Positions 16,159 through 23,722 of a stretch of 64,000 nucleotides of DNA are shown here, in pieces. How positions within the stretch are numbered: position 1 is the first letter of the stretch; the number at the start of each line of letters is the position of its first letter. The translations under genes and the position numbers were made by a program. Under the pieces are notes generated by a model, which did not search any database, had not been told where the DNA came from, and was given only the letters and a program-made list of their open reading frames with translations. Source of the DNA: Gammaproteobacteria bacterium (GTDB lineage Bacteria; Pseudomonadota; Gammaproteobacteria; Natronospirales; REEB76); NCBI GenBank assembly GCA_036383255.1, contig DASVOS010000013.1, forward strand, positions 1 to 64,000, in the 5' to 3' direction.

Positions 16159-16374
16159 GCGTCAAGTGAGCCTCCGCCGGCACGGCGTCAAGTGCGACAT
16201 CCACGGCTAAGCCTTCCGATATAGGCCCTACAGCGACCCGTTCGCTGCGCTATCCCGTTCCGCTCACGGTCCAGGGCGCACATCCTTGTGCGCTCGCGCG
16301 CCGCGTGCGGCGCGCCCATTACGAGTAAATCCGGCTCATAGAGCCGATCCTTTACCCATACGGAGGCAGCCACA
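16159..16374 (+). promoter_or_regulatory. Structured leader of the major capsid gene
   Basis: The direct repeat GCGTCAAGTG occurs at 16159-16168 and 16185-16194. Then three hairpins: GCGCACA/TGTGCGC with loop TCCT (16276-16293), GCGCGCCG/CGGCGCGC with loop CGTG (16296-16315), and GTAAA/TTTAC enclosing CGGCTC/GAGCCG (16325-16354). GGAGG follows at 16361-16366 before GTG 16375. Such a leader could carry the capsid promoter and stabilise an abundant mRNA; no sigma70 promoter was recognised. Confidence 0.45.
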
Positions 16375-17427
16375 GTGGCTAACACCAATTTCACGGTCAA
16401 CGATCCGCTCGCAGTAAAACTGTGGGCGAAGAAACTCGCGGTCCAGGCGATCCAGCAGACTTGGTTCCGCAACTTCATCTCGGACGACGGCAACAACGTC
16501 ATCTATCTGCTGGACGACGCGGAGAAGTCCGCCGGGGACACGGTGAACGTGGGGCTGCGGACGCAGCTCGCGGGCGCCGGCATCCAGGGCGACGGCACGC
16601 TGGAGGGCCAAGAGGAGGCGCTCACCACCTACGCGGACAAGCTGCTCATCGACCAGCTGCGCCACGCGGTGAACGTGGGTGGCCGCATGACCCAGCAGAG
16701 GGTGCCGTTCGAGCTCCGTGAGGAAGCGCGCATGGGCCTGCAGGACTGGTGGGCGGCGAGGTTCGACCTCAGCTTCTTCAACCAGCTCTGCGGCTACACG
16801 GTGCAGACGGACAGCCGCTACACGGGTAACAACGCCTGCACGGCCCCGACCCGCACCATCCTCCCCGGTGGACACACGGCGGAGAGCCAGCTCACCAGCA
16901 CGGATACCTTCTCGCTGGCGCTGGTAGATACCGCGGTCGAACGCGCGTACCTCAACAACCCGTACCTGATCCGGCCGATCCGTATCAAGGGCGAGGACAA
17001 GTACGTGTGCTTCATCCACCCGAGCCAGGTGACGGACCTGCGCACCTCCACCTCGACCGGCCAGTGGCTGGACATCGAGAAGGCGGCGATGACGGGCGGC
17101 GAGGTCTCGGACAACCCGATCTTCACGGGAAGCCTCGGCGAGTACAACGGGGTGATCCTGCACAAGGCTTACCGCGTGTCGCAGGCGGTGAACTCAGGAG
17201 CGGCCATGGCCAACACCTACCGCGCCGTGTTCGCAGGCGCCCAGGCGGGCGCCCTGGCGTTCGGCCGGGAGGAGGGCAAGGAGCAGTTCACCTGGTCCGA
17301 GGAACTCTTCGACTACGGGAACATGCTGGGTGTCTCGGCGGGGTCCATCTTCGGCATCAAGAAGCTGGTGTTCAACAGCAACGACTTCGGCACCCAAGTG
17401 ATCAGCACTTATGCCGCGGCGCACTGA
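16375..17427 (+). CDS. Major capsid protein, N4-gp56 family
   Basis: 350 residues from a GTG codon with GGAGG upstream. The sequence follows the N4-gp56 family of HK97-fold capsid proteins: NFTVNDPLAVKLWAKKL at the N-terminus, GDTVNVGLRTQLAGAGIQG (~residue 55), RMTQQRVPFELREEAR (~107), YVCFIHPSQVTDLR (~207) and the conserved end SAGSIFGIKKLVFN. It builds the icosahedral head. It is followed after 16 nt by a probable decoration protein, both transcribed from the structured leader and ended by the terminator at 17923. Confidence 0.85.
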   Translation: MANTNFTVNDPLAVKLWAKKLAVQAIQQTWFRNFISDDGNNVIYLLDDAEKSAGDTVNVGLRTQLAGAGIQGDGTLEGQEEALTTYADKLLIDQLRHAVNVGGRMTQQRVPFELREEARMGLQDWWAARFDLSFFNQLCGYTVQTDSRYTGNNACTAPTRTILPGGHTAESQLTSTDTFSLALVDTAVERAYLNNPYLIRPIRIKGEDKYVCFIHPSQVTDLRTSTSTGQWLDIEKAAMTGGEVSDNPIFTGSLGEYNGVILHKAYRVSQAVNSGAAMANTYRAVFAGAQAGALAFGREEGKEQFTWSEELFDYGNMLGVSAGSIFGIKKLVFNSNDFGTQVISTYAAAH

Positions 17428-17443
17428 TAAGGAGGAATAGGCA

Positions 17444-17902
17444 ATGGCGACTTATACCAGCGCGCAGGTGCTGAGCGGGACGGTGCCGATCAACGAGCGG
17501 GGCGCGAGCTTCTTCGTGTACGGCAGCATCTCGCTCACCACCGCGCTCGCGGCGAACGACGTGGTGCAGCTCATGAACGTGCCGAACGGCTACAAGGTGC
17601 TGAACGTGACGGTGGACACGGACGACCTGGACAGCGGCGCCTCGCCGGCGCTCAAGTTCAACCTGGGGGACTCCGGCTCGGCCACCCGCTACCTCAGCCA
17701 GTCCACGCTGGCACAGGCGGGCGGCGTGGCCTACAACAACGTGGCGGGCTCGACGGGGTACGTGTATCCCATCGCCACCACGGGCGGGAACTCGGGATCA
17801 TCCCTGATCCAGCTCGTGTGCACCACCGCGGCCCAGACCTGGGCCAACGGCACGGTGCGGTGTGCTGCCGAAATGCAAGTGGACCATGCGAGCTTCGCGT
17901 GA
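17444..17902 (+). CDS. Probable capsid decoration protein
   Basis: 152 residues, AAGGAGGAAT nine nucleotides before ATG. Beta-rich composition (many Thr, Val, Ser, Gly), with FFVYGSISLTTALAANDVV and a central VLNVTVDTDDLDSG segment, no charge clusters and no cysteine pair of note. Proteins of this size and look directly after an N4-gp56 capsid gene are usually virion head components. No specific family assigned. Confidence 0.5.
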   Translation: MATYTSAQVLSGTVPINERGASFFVYGSISLTTALAANDVVQLMNVPNGYKVLNVTVDTDDLDSGASPALKFNLGDSGSATRYLSQSTLAQAGGVAYNNVAGSTGYVYPIATTGGNSGSSLIQLVCTTAAQTWANGTVRCAAEMQVDHASFA

Positions 17903-17922
17903 GTGAGCGTTAGGAAACTTGA

Positions 17923-17946
17923 GGGGCCCCGCGGGGCCCCTTTTTT
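17923..17946 (+). terminator. Intrinsic terminator after the capsid genes
   Basis: GGGGCCCC (17923-17930), GC loop, GGGGCCCC (17933-17940), followed by TTTTTT. A strong hairpin with T-tract 20 nt past the decoration gene; it also shields that transcript from the convergent FNR-like gene. Confidence 0.85.
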
Positions 17947-17955
17947 ATTCCAGCT

Positions 17956-18390
17956 CTATTGGATGCGCTGGGCAGCCGCCAGGGCGTCCAGCATGTGGAG
18001 GGGCACCCGGCAGACGGTTGAGGTCTCAAGGGCCACGAGATCGGCGGGATAAGTGCCCCTGCGCAGTGCATCGAAGCCGATGACGTCACCCGGCATGAAC
18101 TCACCGAGCAGACGGACATGGCCTCCTGCGTCAGGGATGCTGGCCTGGATACGCCCGGAGCGGACGGCATAGAGGTCGCGGAACGGATAGCCGTAACGGG
18201 CGACGTAGCTGCCGGCCTGGATGAGCAAAGTGCCTTGGGTGAGGCGTTCCAGACGCTCGAGATCGCCTGCGCGCAAGCGCCCGAGCTGCAAGGTACGCGG
18301 GAGCCGCAGCCTGGGGATGGCGGCCGGAACGGGCCGTGCCTTGGCGCGGCGTCCTATCAATCCCAGTGCGGCGCTGATGCTGGCGTTCAT
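17956..18390 (-). CDS. FNR/CRP-like sensor domain without DNA-binding domain
   Basis: 144 residues. From residue ~35 it aligns with the FNR sensory beta-barrel: ERLERLTQGTLLIQAG, DLYAVRSGRIQASI, GEFMPGDVIGFDALRRGTYP and ALETSTVCRVP. The protein ends at LAAAQRIQ, just before the dimerisation helix and helix-turn-helix of FNR. The three N-terminal cysteines that bind the FNR iron-sulfur cluster are absent; only the equivalent of the internal Cys (in STVCRVP) remains. ATG 18390 follows AAGGA. It is either a gene remnant or a free-standing decoy of the anaerobic regulator. It lies on the strand opposite to the phage structural genes. Confidence 0.65.
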   Translation of the reverse strand: MNASISAALGLIGRRAKARPVPAAIPRLRLPRTLQLGRLRAGDLERLERLTQGTLLIQAGSYVARYGYPFRDLYAVRSGRIQASIPDAGGHVRLLGEFMPGDVIGFDALRRGTYPADLVALETSTVCRVPLHMLDALAAAQRIQ

Positions 18391-18563
18391 AAGAGCAGTC
18401 CTTGCCGTATGTACGGACCCATCATCCCGCCGCCAGTGCGGGCCGACCATCGGGTTTGGCGCCATCTTGGCGTCAGGGAACCCCTGAATACCGCCTAGGC
18501 CCCACGACTGGGGCGGGCATCCATGCACTCGGGGGCCGCAGGGCCCTCTTTTCGGAGGTTGTG

Positions 18564-19181
18564 ATGGCATTTTCGGACATGCAGGGGGCGATCGCCGGCG
18601 AGCTGGCGCGCTCGGACCTGACCACAGAGATCCAGCGGGAGATCAACAACGCCATCACCTTCTACGGCAACAAGGCCTTCTGGTTCAACGAGGCCACGAT
18701 GGCGGACATCACCACGGTGCAAGGGCAGCGCTATTACCCATTGCCGACGAACTTCGCCTCCGTGCTGGACGTGCTGGCGACGCTCGGCAACTACACCTAC
18801 CGCCTGGAGCCGCGCACGGAGCAGTACCTGGACCAGGTGGACTGGGGCAACGACTTCTGGTCTGGCTACCCGACGGATTACTCATTCTGGAACGGGCAGA
18901 TCCGCCTGTTCCCGCCGCCGCAGGGCGGCCTGCCGGTGAAGGTGAAGGGGACGGTGATCCTCTCGCCGGCACCGCTCACGCAGGACAGCGATACAAACGC
19001 CTGGCTCACCAGCGCTGAGGAACTGATACGCACCCGCGCCGTGCGCCAGCTCTACGGGCGCTATATCCGTGACCCGGAGCAATACATGCTCTACACGCAG
19101 CTCGAGAAGGAAGCCCTGGCGAACCTGCAGGAGAAGAACATCGGCCAGACAGGCCTTAACACAATCCGGCCACACCTCTGA
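18564..19181 (+). CDS. Head-tail adaptor protein, P22 gp4-like
   Basis: 205 residues from ATG 18564 with GGAGGTTGTG upstream. N-terminal helix (LARSDLTTEIQREINNAITFY), then RYYPLPTNFASVLDVLATLG and YRLEPRTEQYLDQVD, and a C-terminal helix after LIRTRAVRQLYGRYI. This order is typical of podoviral adaptors that ring the portal and extend the DNA channel. Its stop overlaps the next start by 1 nt. Confidence 0.6.
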   Translation: MAFSDMQGAIAGELARSDLTTEIQREINNAITFYGNKAFWFNEATMADITTVQGQRYYPLPTNFASVLDVLATLGNYTYRLEPRTEQYLDQVDWGNDFWSGYPTDYSFWNGQIRLFPPPQGGLPVKVKGTVILSPAPLTQDSDTNAWLTSAEELIRTRAVRQLYGRYIRDPEQYMLYTQLEKEALANLQEKNIGQTGLNTIRPHL

Positions 19182-20710
19182 TGGCGAAGCTATTGGCGAG
19201 ATTGAAATTCGGTGAATGGCTGCCGGACATGCCGGCGCAGGACAATCCAGGTTCGCCGCTGGTGCAGAACGCGCTGTGGGTAAACGGAACCTATGTGCCA
19301 GCGCCGGGATTCTCGGCGCTGGGGGCTTCCATCGGCGCGCGCTGCCAGGGGGCCTATGCGGCCACGGACGCGAACGCGGATACGCATGTGTACGTGGGGA
19401 CAGCGGCGCAGCTCCTGGAGTACACCGGCACCGCCTTCACGGACCGCTCCGGAACCGGCTACACCACGGCAGACGGCGGCTACTGGAAGTTCGCGGAGTT
19501 CTCGAGTCCGGGATTCCCGACGCTGCTGGTGGCGACGAACCTGGCGGATCCGGTGCAGTCCATCGATGTGGGGAACCCGGCGTTCGCCAACCTGGCAGGT
19601 TCACCCCCCAAAGCGGCGACGGTGGCGGCGGTTAACCAGTTCGTGATGCTGGGCAGCACGGAGGATCCGCTGAACGGGCTGGTGCCGAACCGGGTGCAGT
19701 GGTGCGCCATAGGCGACCCCACCAACTGGGATTTCGGGACCCTCGCGGCGCAGCAGGCGCAGGCAGGCGAACAGTTCCTGAACGCCGTGTACGGCCCGGT
19801 GACGCATATCGCCGACGGCTATGCCTACGGCCTCATCTTCCAGCAAAGGGCCATCACCCGCGCCTATTACACGGGCGGGGACGCGATCTTCAGCTTCGAC
19901 ACCTACGAGAAGCAGCGCGGCGCCTATTACCCCAACTCGCCGGTGCAGCTCGGCAACGTGGTGTATTTCATCGCGGAAGACGGGTTCTGCATGACCGACG
20001 GGCAGCAGGTGACGCAGATCGGGCACGACAAGGTGGACACCACTTTCCTGAACGGCATCTCGCAGGCCTACGCGGACCGAGTGGTGGGCGCCTACGACCC
20101 GGTGACGAAATTGATCCGCTGGTGCTACTGCTCAGCGGGCAACGCCACCGGAGTGCCGGACAAGACCATCGCCTACAACTACGCAGAGCAGCGGTTCATG
20201 CCCACGACGCAGGATCTCTCGCGCATCTTCAGCAGCAAGAGCTTCGGCTACACGATGGAGACGCTGGACGGCGTGAACACGGACCTGGACCTGGTCACGC
20301 CCTCGCTGGATGACCCGTTCTGGCAGGGAGGCAACCTGCAGGTCCAGGCCTTCGATTCGAGCAACAACTACGGGCAACTGGGCGGCGACCCCCTCGATGC
20401 CGCGCTGGACACGCTGGAATCCGTACCGAATCCCGGCGGCATCACCTATCTGGATGGCGCACGGCCGGTGCTGACCCAGGCGGCGGGAGGGGCGAGCGCG
20501 CCCACGGTGCAGTTCCTGACGCGGAACCTGGAGAACAGCGACTACTCCGCTACGGGTGCGGCGGCACAGGAAGCGGCCACCGGCATCTGTCACGCGCGGG
20601 TCGCGGGCCGATACGTGCGCGCCAGGGTGAGCATCCCCGGCGGCGCCGGCGCCGGATTCGGGCAGGCGCTGGGCGTCGATATCTACGGCACACAAGCCGG
20701 TCAGCGATGA
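19181..20710 (+). CDS. Packaged DNA stabilization protein, P22 gp10-like
   Basis: 509 residues, beta-rich throughout with repeated short Gly/Thr/Asp loops. The start FGEWLPDMPAQDNPGSPLVQNA, the central PNRVQWCAIGDPTNWDFGT and the YFIAEDGFCMTDGQQVTQIG segment fit the beta-propeller hub proteins of the gp10 type that plug the portal and anchor tail fibres. Length is close to P22 gp10 (~470). Overlaps the next gene by 4 nt. Confidence 0.6.
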   Translation: MAKLLARLKFGEWLPDMPAQDNPGSPLVQNALWVNGTYVPAPGFSALGASIGARCQGAYAATDANADTHVYVGTAAQLLEYTGTAFTDRSGTGYTTADGGYWKFAEFSSPGFPTLLVATNLADPVQSIDVGNPAFANLAGSPPKAATVAAVNQFVMLGSTEDPLNGLVPNRVQWCAIGDPTNWDFGTLAAQQAQAGEQFLNAVYGPVTHIADGYAYGLIFQQRAITRAYYTGGDAIFSFDTYEKQRGAYYPNSPVQLGNVVYFIAEDGFCMTDGQQVTQIGHDKVDTTFLNGISQAYADRVVGAYDPVTKLIRWCYCSAGNATGVPDKTIAYNYAEQRFMPTTQDLSRIFSSKSFGYTMETLDGVNTDLDLVTPSLDDPFWQGGNLQVQAFDSSNNYGQLGGDPLDAALDTLESVPNPGGITYLDGARPVLTQAAGGASAPTVQFLTRNLENSDYSATGAAAQEAATGICHARVAGRYVRARVSIPGGAGAGFGQALGVDIYGTQAGQR

Positions 20711-21033
20711 GCCAGCTGCAACAGCTACGGACTACGCCGCCCTACGATGAGGCGTGGAAGACGGCGACGCTGGTGAACCTGCTGGCGAACGGCCGGCTGA
20801 ACAGCGTGGGCAGCGTGACGCTCACGCAGAACGGGACCTCGACGACACTCAGCGACAACCACATCCGGCGCGGCAGCAAGCTGTTCCTGGCGCCCACCAC
20901 GGCTAACGCCGTGTCGGTGGCGGGCCTCTGGTACGACCCGGCGAGCGTGCCGGAAGCCGGCGGCATGATCACGCTCAACCATTCCGCCGTGAACCAAGCA
21001 GACCTCAACTTCGACTACGTGGTGTTCGCATGA
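20707..21033 (+). CDS. Small virion-associated protein
   Basis: 108 residues. NGTSTTLSDNHIRRGSKLFLAPTTANA (residues ~40-66) is a pattern recurring in short beta-rich phage tail proteins. Starts in the ATGA overlap with the stabilization gene and ends in an ATGA overlap with the next one, so translation is coupled. Probably a tail or fibre accessory protein; exact role unknown. Confidence 0.5.
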   Translation: MSQLQQLRTTPPYDEAWKTATLVNLLANGRLNSVGSVTLTQNGTSTTLSDNHIRRGSKLFLAPTTANAVSVAGLWYDPASVPEAGGMITLNHSAVNQADLNFDYVVFA

Positions 21034-21434
21034 TCCGGCAGATCCCGTACTGGGAGGTCGAGAACGTGTGGAAGGACGCGGAACCGCTGATCGCCAAAGT
21101 GGTTGCAGTGCAAGATGAATGGGACCTGCGCTCGGTCTACCAGAAACTGGTGAATCCCCACGATCCCATGCCGTTCCAGCTCTGGCTGGGAGGCGGGTTC
21201 GCACTGATCACCCAGGTCCAGGCATTCCCGAGCGGCAAGCGCAAATGCCTGCTGTTCATGTGCGGAGGCGAAGACATCACCGCCATCGCTGCGGCCCAGC
21301 CCACGGTAGAGGACTGGGCGCGCCGGTTCATGGGCTGCCAAAAACTGATGATCAGCGGACGCCCAGGCTGGCTCAAGGTCCTGGACGGTTTCAAGGCCAC
21401 CAACACGGTCATGGAGAAAGAACTATGCAGATGA
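21030..21434 (+). CDS. GNAT-like small phage protein
   Basis: 134 residues. The layout W..VE..WKDAEPLIAKV, LWLGGGFALITQV, KCLLFMCGGED and VEDWARRFMGCQKLMISGRPGW resembles short acetyltransferase-fold proteins common in late modules of tailed phages. The usual acetyl-CoA loop is not obvious, so catalytic activity is doubtful. ATGA overlap with the upstream gene and 10-nt overlap with the downstream gene. Confidence 0.5.
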   Translation: MIRQIPYWEVENVWKDAEPLIAKVVAVQDEWDLRSVYQKLVNPHDPMPFQLWLGGGFALITQVQAFPSGKRKCLLFMCGGEDITAIAAAQPTVEDWARRFMGCQKLMISGRPGWLKVLDGFKATNTVMEKELCR

Positions 21435-21991
21435 TCCCTATGGCGATCGGGCAGGGGCTCAACAATGCCCAGTATCGGAATCGCGGACAGTCCACGGGCC
21501 TGCTCGGCGGGCCAGGGGCCATCGATGGGACCGCGCAGTCCTTCTATAACTTCCTGGATCCGGCCAATTTCACGGGGAAGGCTTCGTCCGGCCACGTGTT
21601 GGCCAACTTCTTCGATCCCGGGAACGTCTTCGGTTTCAACCAGGCCGCAAACCCTTACGGCCCCGGTGGTGTTCCTGGCGGCGCGGGCGGCATGTCGAGC
21701 AGCGCATTACCCAACCTGGGCGACGCCACGCTGATGGCGCGCATGCCCAGCGGCGCATTCCAGCGCCCTGACATGAGCGGCGGCCGATTCAACGACATGG
21801 CGGCGCTCGGCGCTGGCCGGCTGTTCAATCCGGCTATGGCGCAGCCGCCACTTGGTGGCGTCTCCGGCAGCAAGGGTGCCGTAGGCCAAACCCCAGGGGG
21901 CGCCGGTGGTGCCAAGCCCAATCAGCCAACCCTGCCCATCAATCCGCAGATGCTGGAACGCCTGCGGCAGATGCAAGGGGGAAGGAAATGA
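21425..21991 (+). CDS. Gly/Ala/Pro-rich phage protein
   Basis: 188 residues, low in charge and rich in Gly, Ala, Asn and Pro (GPGGVPGGAGG, GGAGGAKPNQP), with FYNFLDPANF and VLANFFDPGNVFGF as aromatic anchors. Start ATG 21425 follows GGAGAAAG inside the preceding gene. No family recognised; composition suggests a flexible virion or ejection protein. Overlaps the next gene by 4 nt. Confidence 0.5.
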   Translation: MQMIPMAIGQGLNNAQYRNRGQSTGLLGGPGAIDGTAQSFYNFLDPANFTGKASSGHVLANFFDPGNVFGFNQAANPYGPGGVPGGAGGMSSSALPNLGDATLMARMPSGAFQRPDMSGGRFNDMAALGAGRLFNPAMAQPPLGGVSGSKGAVGQTPGGAGGAKPNQPTLPINPQMLERLRQMQGGRK

Positions 21992-22929
21992 GCGGCGGGG
22001 GAAAAGGGGCACAGCAGACCGGCACCGCGACGACCACCACGATGCCGCCTTCCTACATGTTGCCCTACATCGGAACAGCCTATGGGCAGGCAGCGAACCT
22101 CCTGCAGGTCGGCGGGCCCGGCTACTACCCCGGGCGGCAGACGGCGCAGTTCAATCCTGTCCAGGAACAGGCCTTCGGAAACATCCAGAAGCTCGCGCGT
22201 AGCAACCCCTACCAGGCGGCGACGCAATACAACAATGCCCTGCTGAAGGGCAACTTCGGCGGGCCGGCATCGCAACTGGAGGCGATGGGGCAGGGCGGCG
22301 CGATGAATCCGCACCTGGACGAAATGTTCCAGCAGGCGGCAGGCACGACCCGCAACCAGCTCAGCAGCGAGTTCGCGAACGCAGGAAGGAACCTCGGCGC
22401 GGCGGCACCGCTGCGCAGCGAGCAGCTCAACAACCTCGCGACGTCGCTCTACGGCGGCGCCTATGCCCAGGACCAGGCGAACGCCCTGGCGGCCAACCAG
22501 GCGCTAAGCGGCCTGCAGCAGCAGGCGGTGGGCAACGCGCAAAACCTGGTGAACTCGAAGTTGGGACTGCAGAACGCTGCAGCGCAAGTGGGCCAGAGAG
22601 TGCAGGACCAGAGCCAGAAGCTCATCGACGCGAGCATGAATGCCTACAACTACGACCAGAACCAACCTTACAAGAACCTGCAATGGTTCGAAAGCATGTT
22701 GGGAGGTCTGCAGCCAGGCTCACAGACCCAGAATCCCATCACCGGCAATCCCGGCGCCGACGCTCTTGGCAACTTGCTGGCCATGCAGAAGCTCTACCAA
22801 GGCTTCAGCAGCAAGGGAGGTAGCGGGGGTGACTCCGACTCCGGTTTCAGCATGAGCGGCGGCTTTGGCAGCACCGGCAGTCCCCTCACCACGCCAGGTA
22901 GTTTCGATATCGGGGGTGATAGCGGCTGA
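21988..22929 (+). CDS. Probable DNA ejection / internal virion protein
   Basis: 313 residues. Rich in Ala, Gln and Asn with a long helical central part (residues ~60-230: FQQAAGTTRNQLSSEFANAG, QAVGNAQNLVNSKLGLQ) and a Gly/Ser-rich tail. PAYTGYG-like YIGTAYGQAANLLQ and FNPVQEQAFGNI near the start are common in ejection-type proteins of podovirus-like late modules. Likely delivered with the DNA into the host envelope; this is inferred from composition and position. Confidence 0.5.
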   Translation: MSGGGKGAQQTGTATTTTMPPSYMLPYIGTAYGQAANLLQVGGPGYYPGRQTAQFNPVQEQAFGNIQKLARSNPYQAATQYNNALLKGNFGGPASQLEAMGQGGAMNPHLDEMFQQAAGTTRNQLSSEFANAGRNLGAAAPLRSEQLNNLATSLYGGAYAQDQANALAANQALSGLQQQAVGNAQNLVNSKLGLQNAAAQVGQRVQDQSQKLIDASMNAYNYDQNQPYKNLQWFESMLGGLQPGSQTQNPITGNPGADALGNLLAMQKLYQGFSSKGGSGGDSDSGFSMSGGFGSTGSPLTTPGSFDIGGDSG

Positions 22930-22975
22930 CTGCTCTCAGGCAAAACTGTTATCGGCAAAACATGAGGAAGATGTG

Positions 22976-23665
22976 ATGGCAATCCAAGACGACGAAGACA
23001 TGCGACCGGGGCTTGCGCAGGGGCTGCTGAGTCGACCACGAGGAGCATCGGGGGCAGGGTTGGGTGCCGCATTGACTGCTGCAGGCGCTCCGGCCTCTAT
23101 CACCCGGCCTAAACGACGGATGGTGGGATACATCGATAGCAGTACCGGCAAATTCATCCCGCTGCTGCCGGACGTCTCGCCTGCGGCATTTGCAGCGCAG
23201 CAAAGTTCCCCAGTGCAGAACGCCCTGGCGGGGTACGGAGCCGAAACACTCCACATGGGACGTAGTCTGGGCCACTTCCTCGACGGGGTTTCGGGGGCGA
23301 TGCAAGGGAACCCAACAGGACTCATGTTCAAGAACCCCTCCGAACCGGATGAGGACATAAGGAAAGATCTCATGGCCAACTCTACGGCAGCCCGTTTTGG
23401 GGCTGCAGCGGCGGATTACATCAATACCTTGCCAGCCCAGATGGCGGGTGGTGAATTAGTCGCGCCGTTGGCGAAGGGGATACAAGGCTCCGGTTTGCTG
23501 GCCTCGATGGCTCGCGCTGGAATCAAAGGCGCCGGAGAAGGGGTCGGGAAAGGCATGATGATGCCGGCGGATGATGCTGAAGAGCGTCTCAAGAATGCCG
23601 GGATAGAAGGGTTGATTGAGGGACTGAAGGGAGCTGCCACAGGATATTTGAAGAGAAGGTCTTAG
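22976..23665 (+). CDS. Phage protein with glycine-zipper-like C-terminus
   Basis: 229 residues from ATG 22976 with GAGGAAG upstream. N-terminus DDEDMRPGLAQGLLSRPRG shares the RPGLA..LL motif with the CHAP-like protein of 14830-15492. The C-terminal third (LLASMARAGIKGAGEGVGKG) is small-residue-rich and amphipathic, as in proteins that enter membranes during DNA ejection. Not assigned to a family. Confidence 0.45.
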   Translation: MAIQDDEDMRPGLAQGLLSRPRGASGAGLGAALTAAGAPASITRPKRRMVGYIDSSTGKFIPLLPDVSPAAFAAQQSSPVQNALAGYGAETLHMGRSLGHFLDGVSGAMQGNPTGLMFKNPSEPDEDIRKDLMANSTAARFGAAAADYINTLPAQMAGGELVAPLAKGIQGSGLLASMARAGIKGAGEGVGKGMMMPADDAEERLKNAGIEGLIEGLKGAATGYLKRRS

Positions 23666-23722
23666 TAAAAAGGCCGACAAATATGTATGCGAAGAATATT
23701 TCCAATCTAGTCGGGTATCTCC

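Noticed and set aside
18391-18563. Upstream extension of the adaptor and FNR-like frames as real coding sequence
   Set aside because: Good ribosome binding sites exist for the shorter starts at 18564 and 18390, and the extensions overlap each other on opposite strands.
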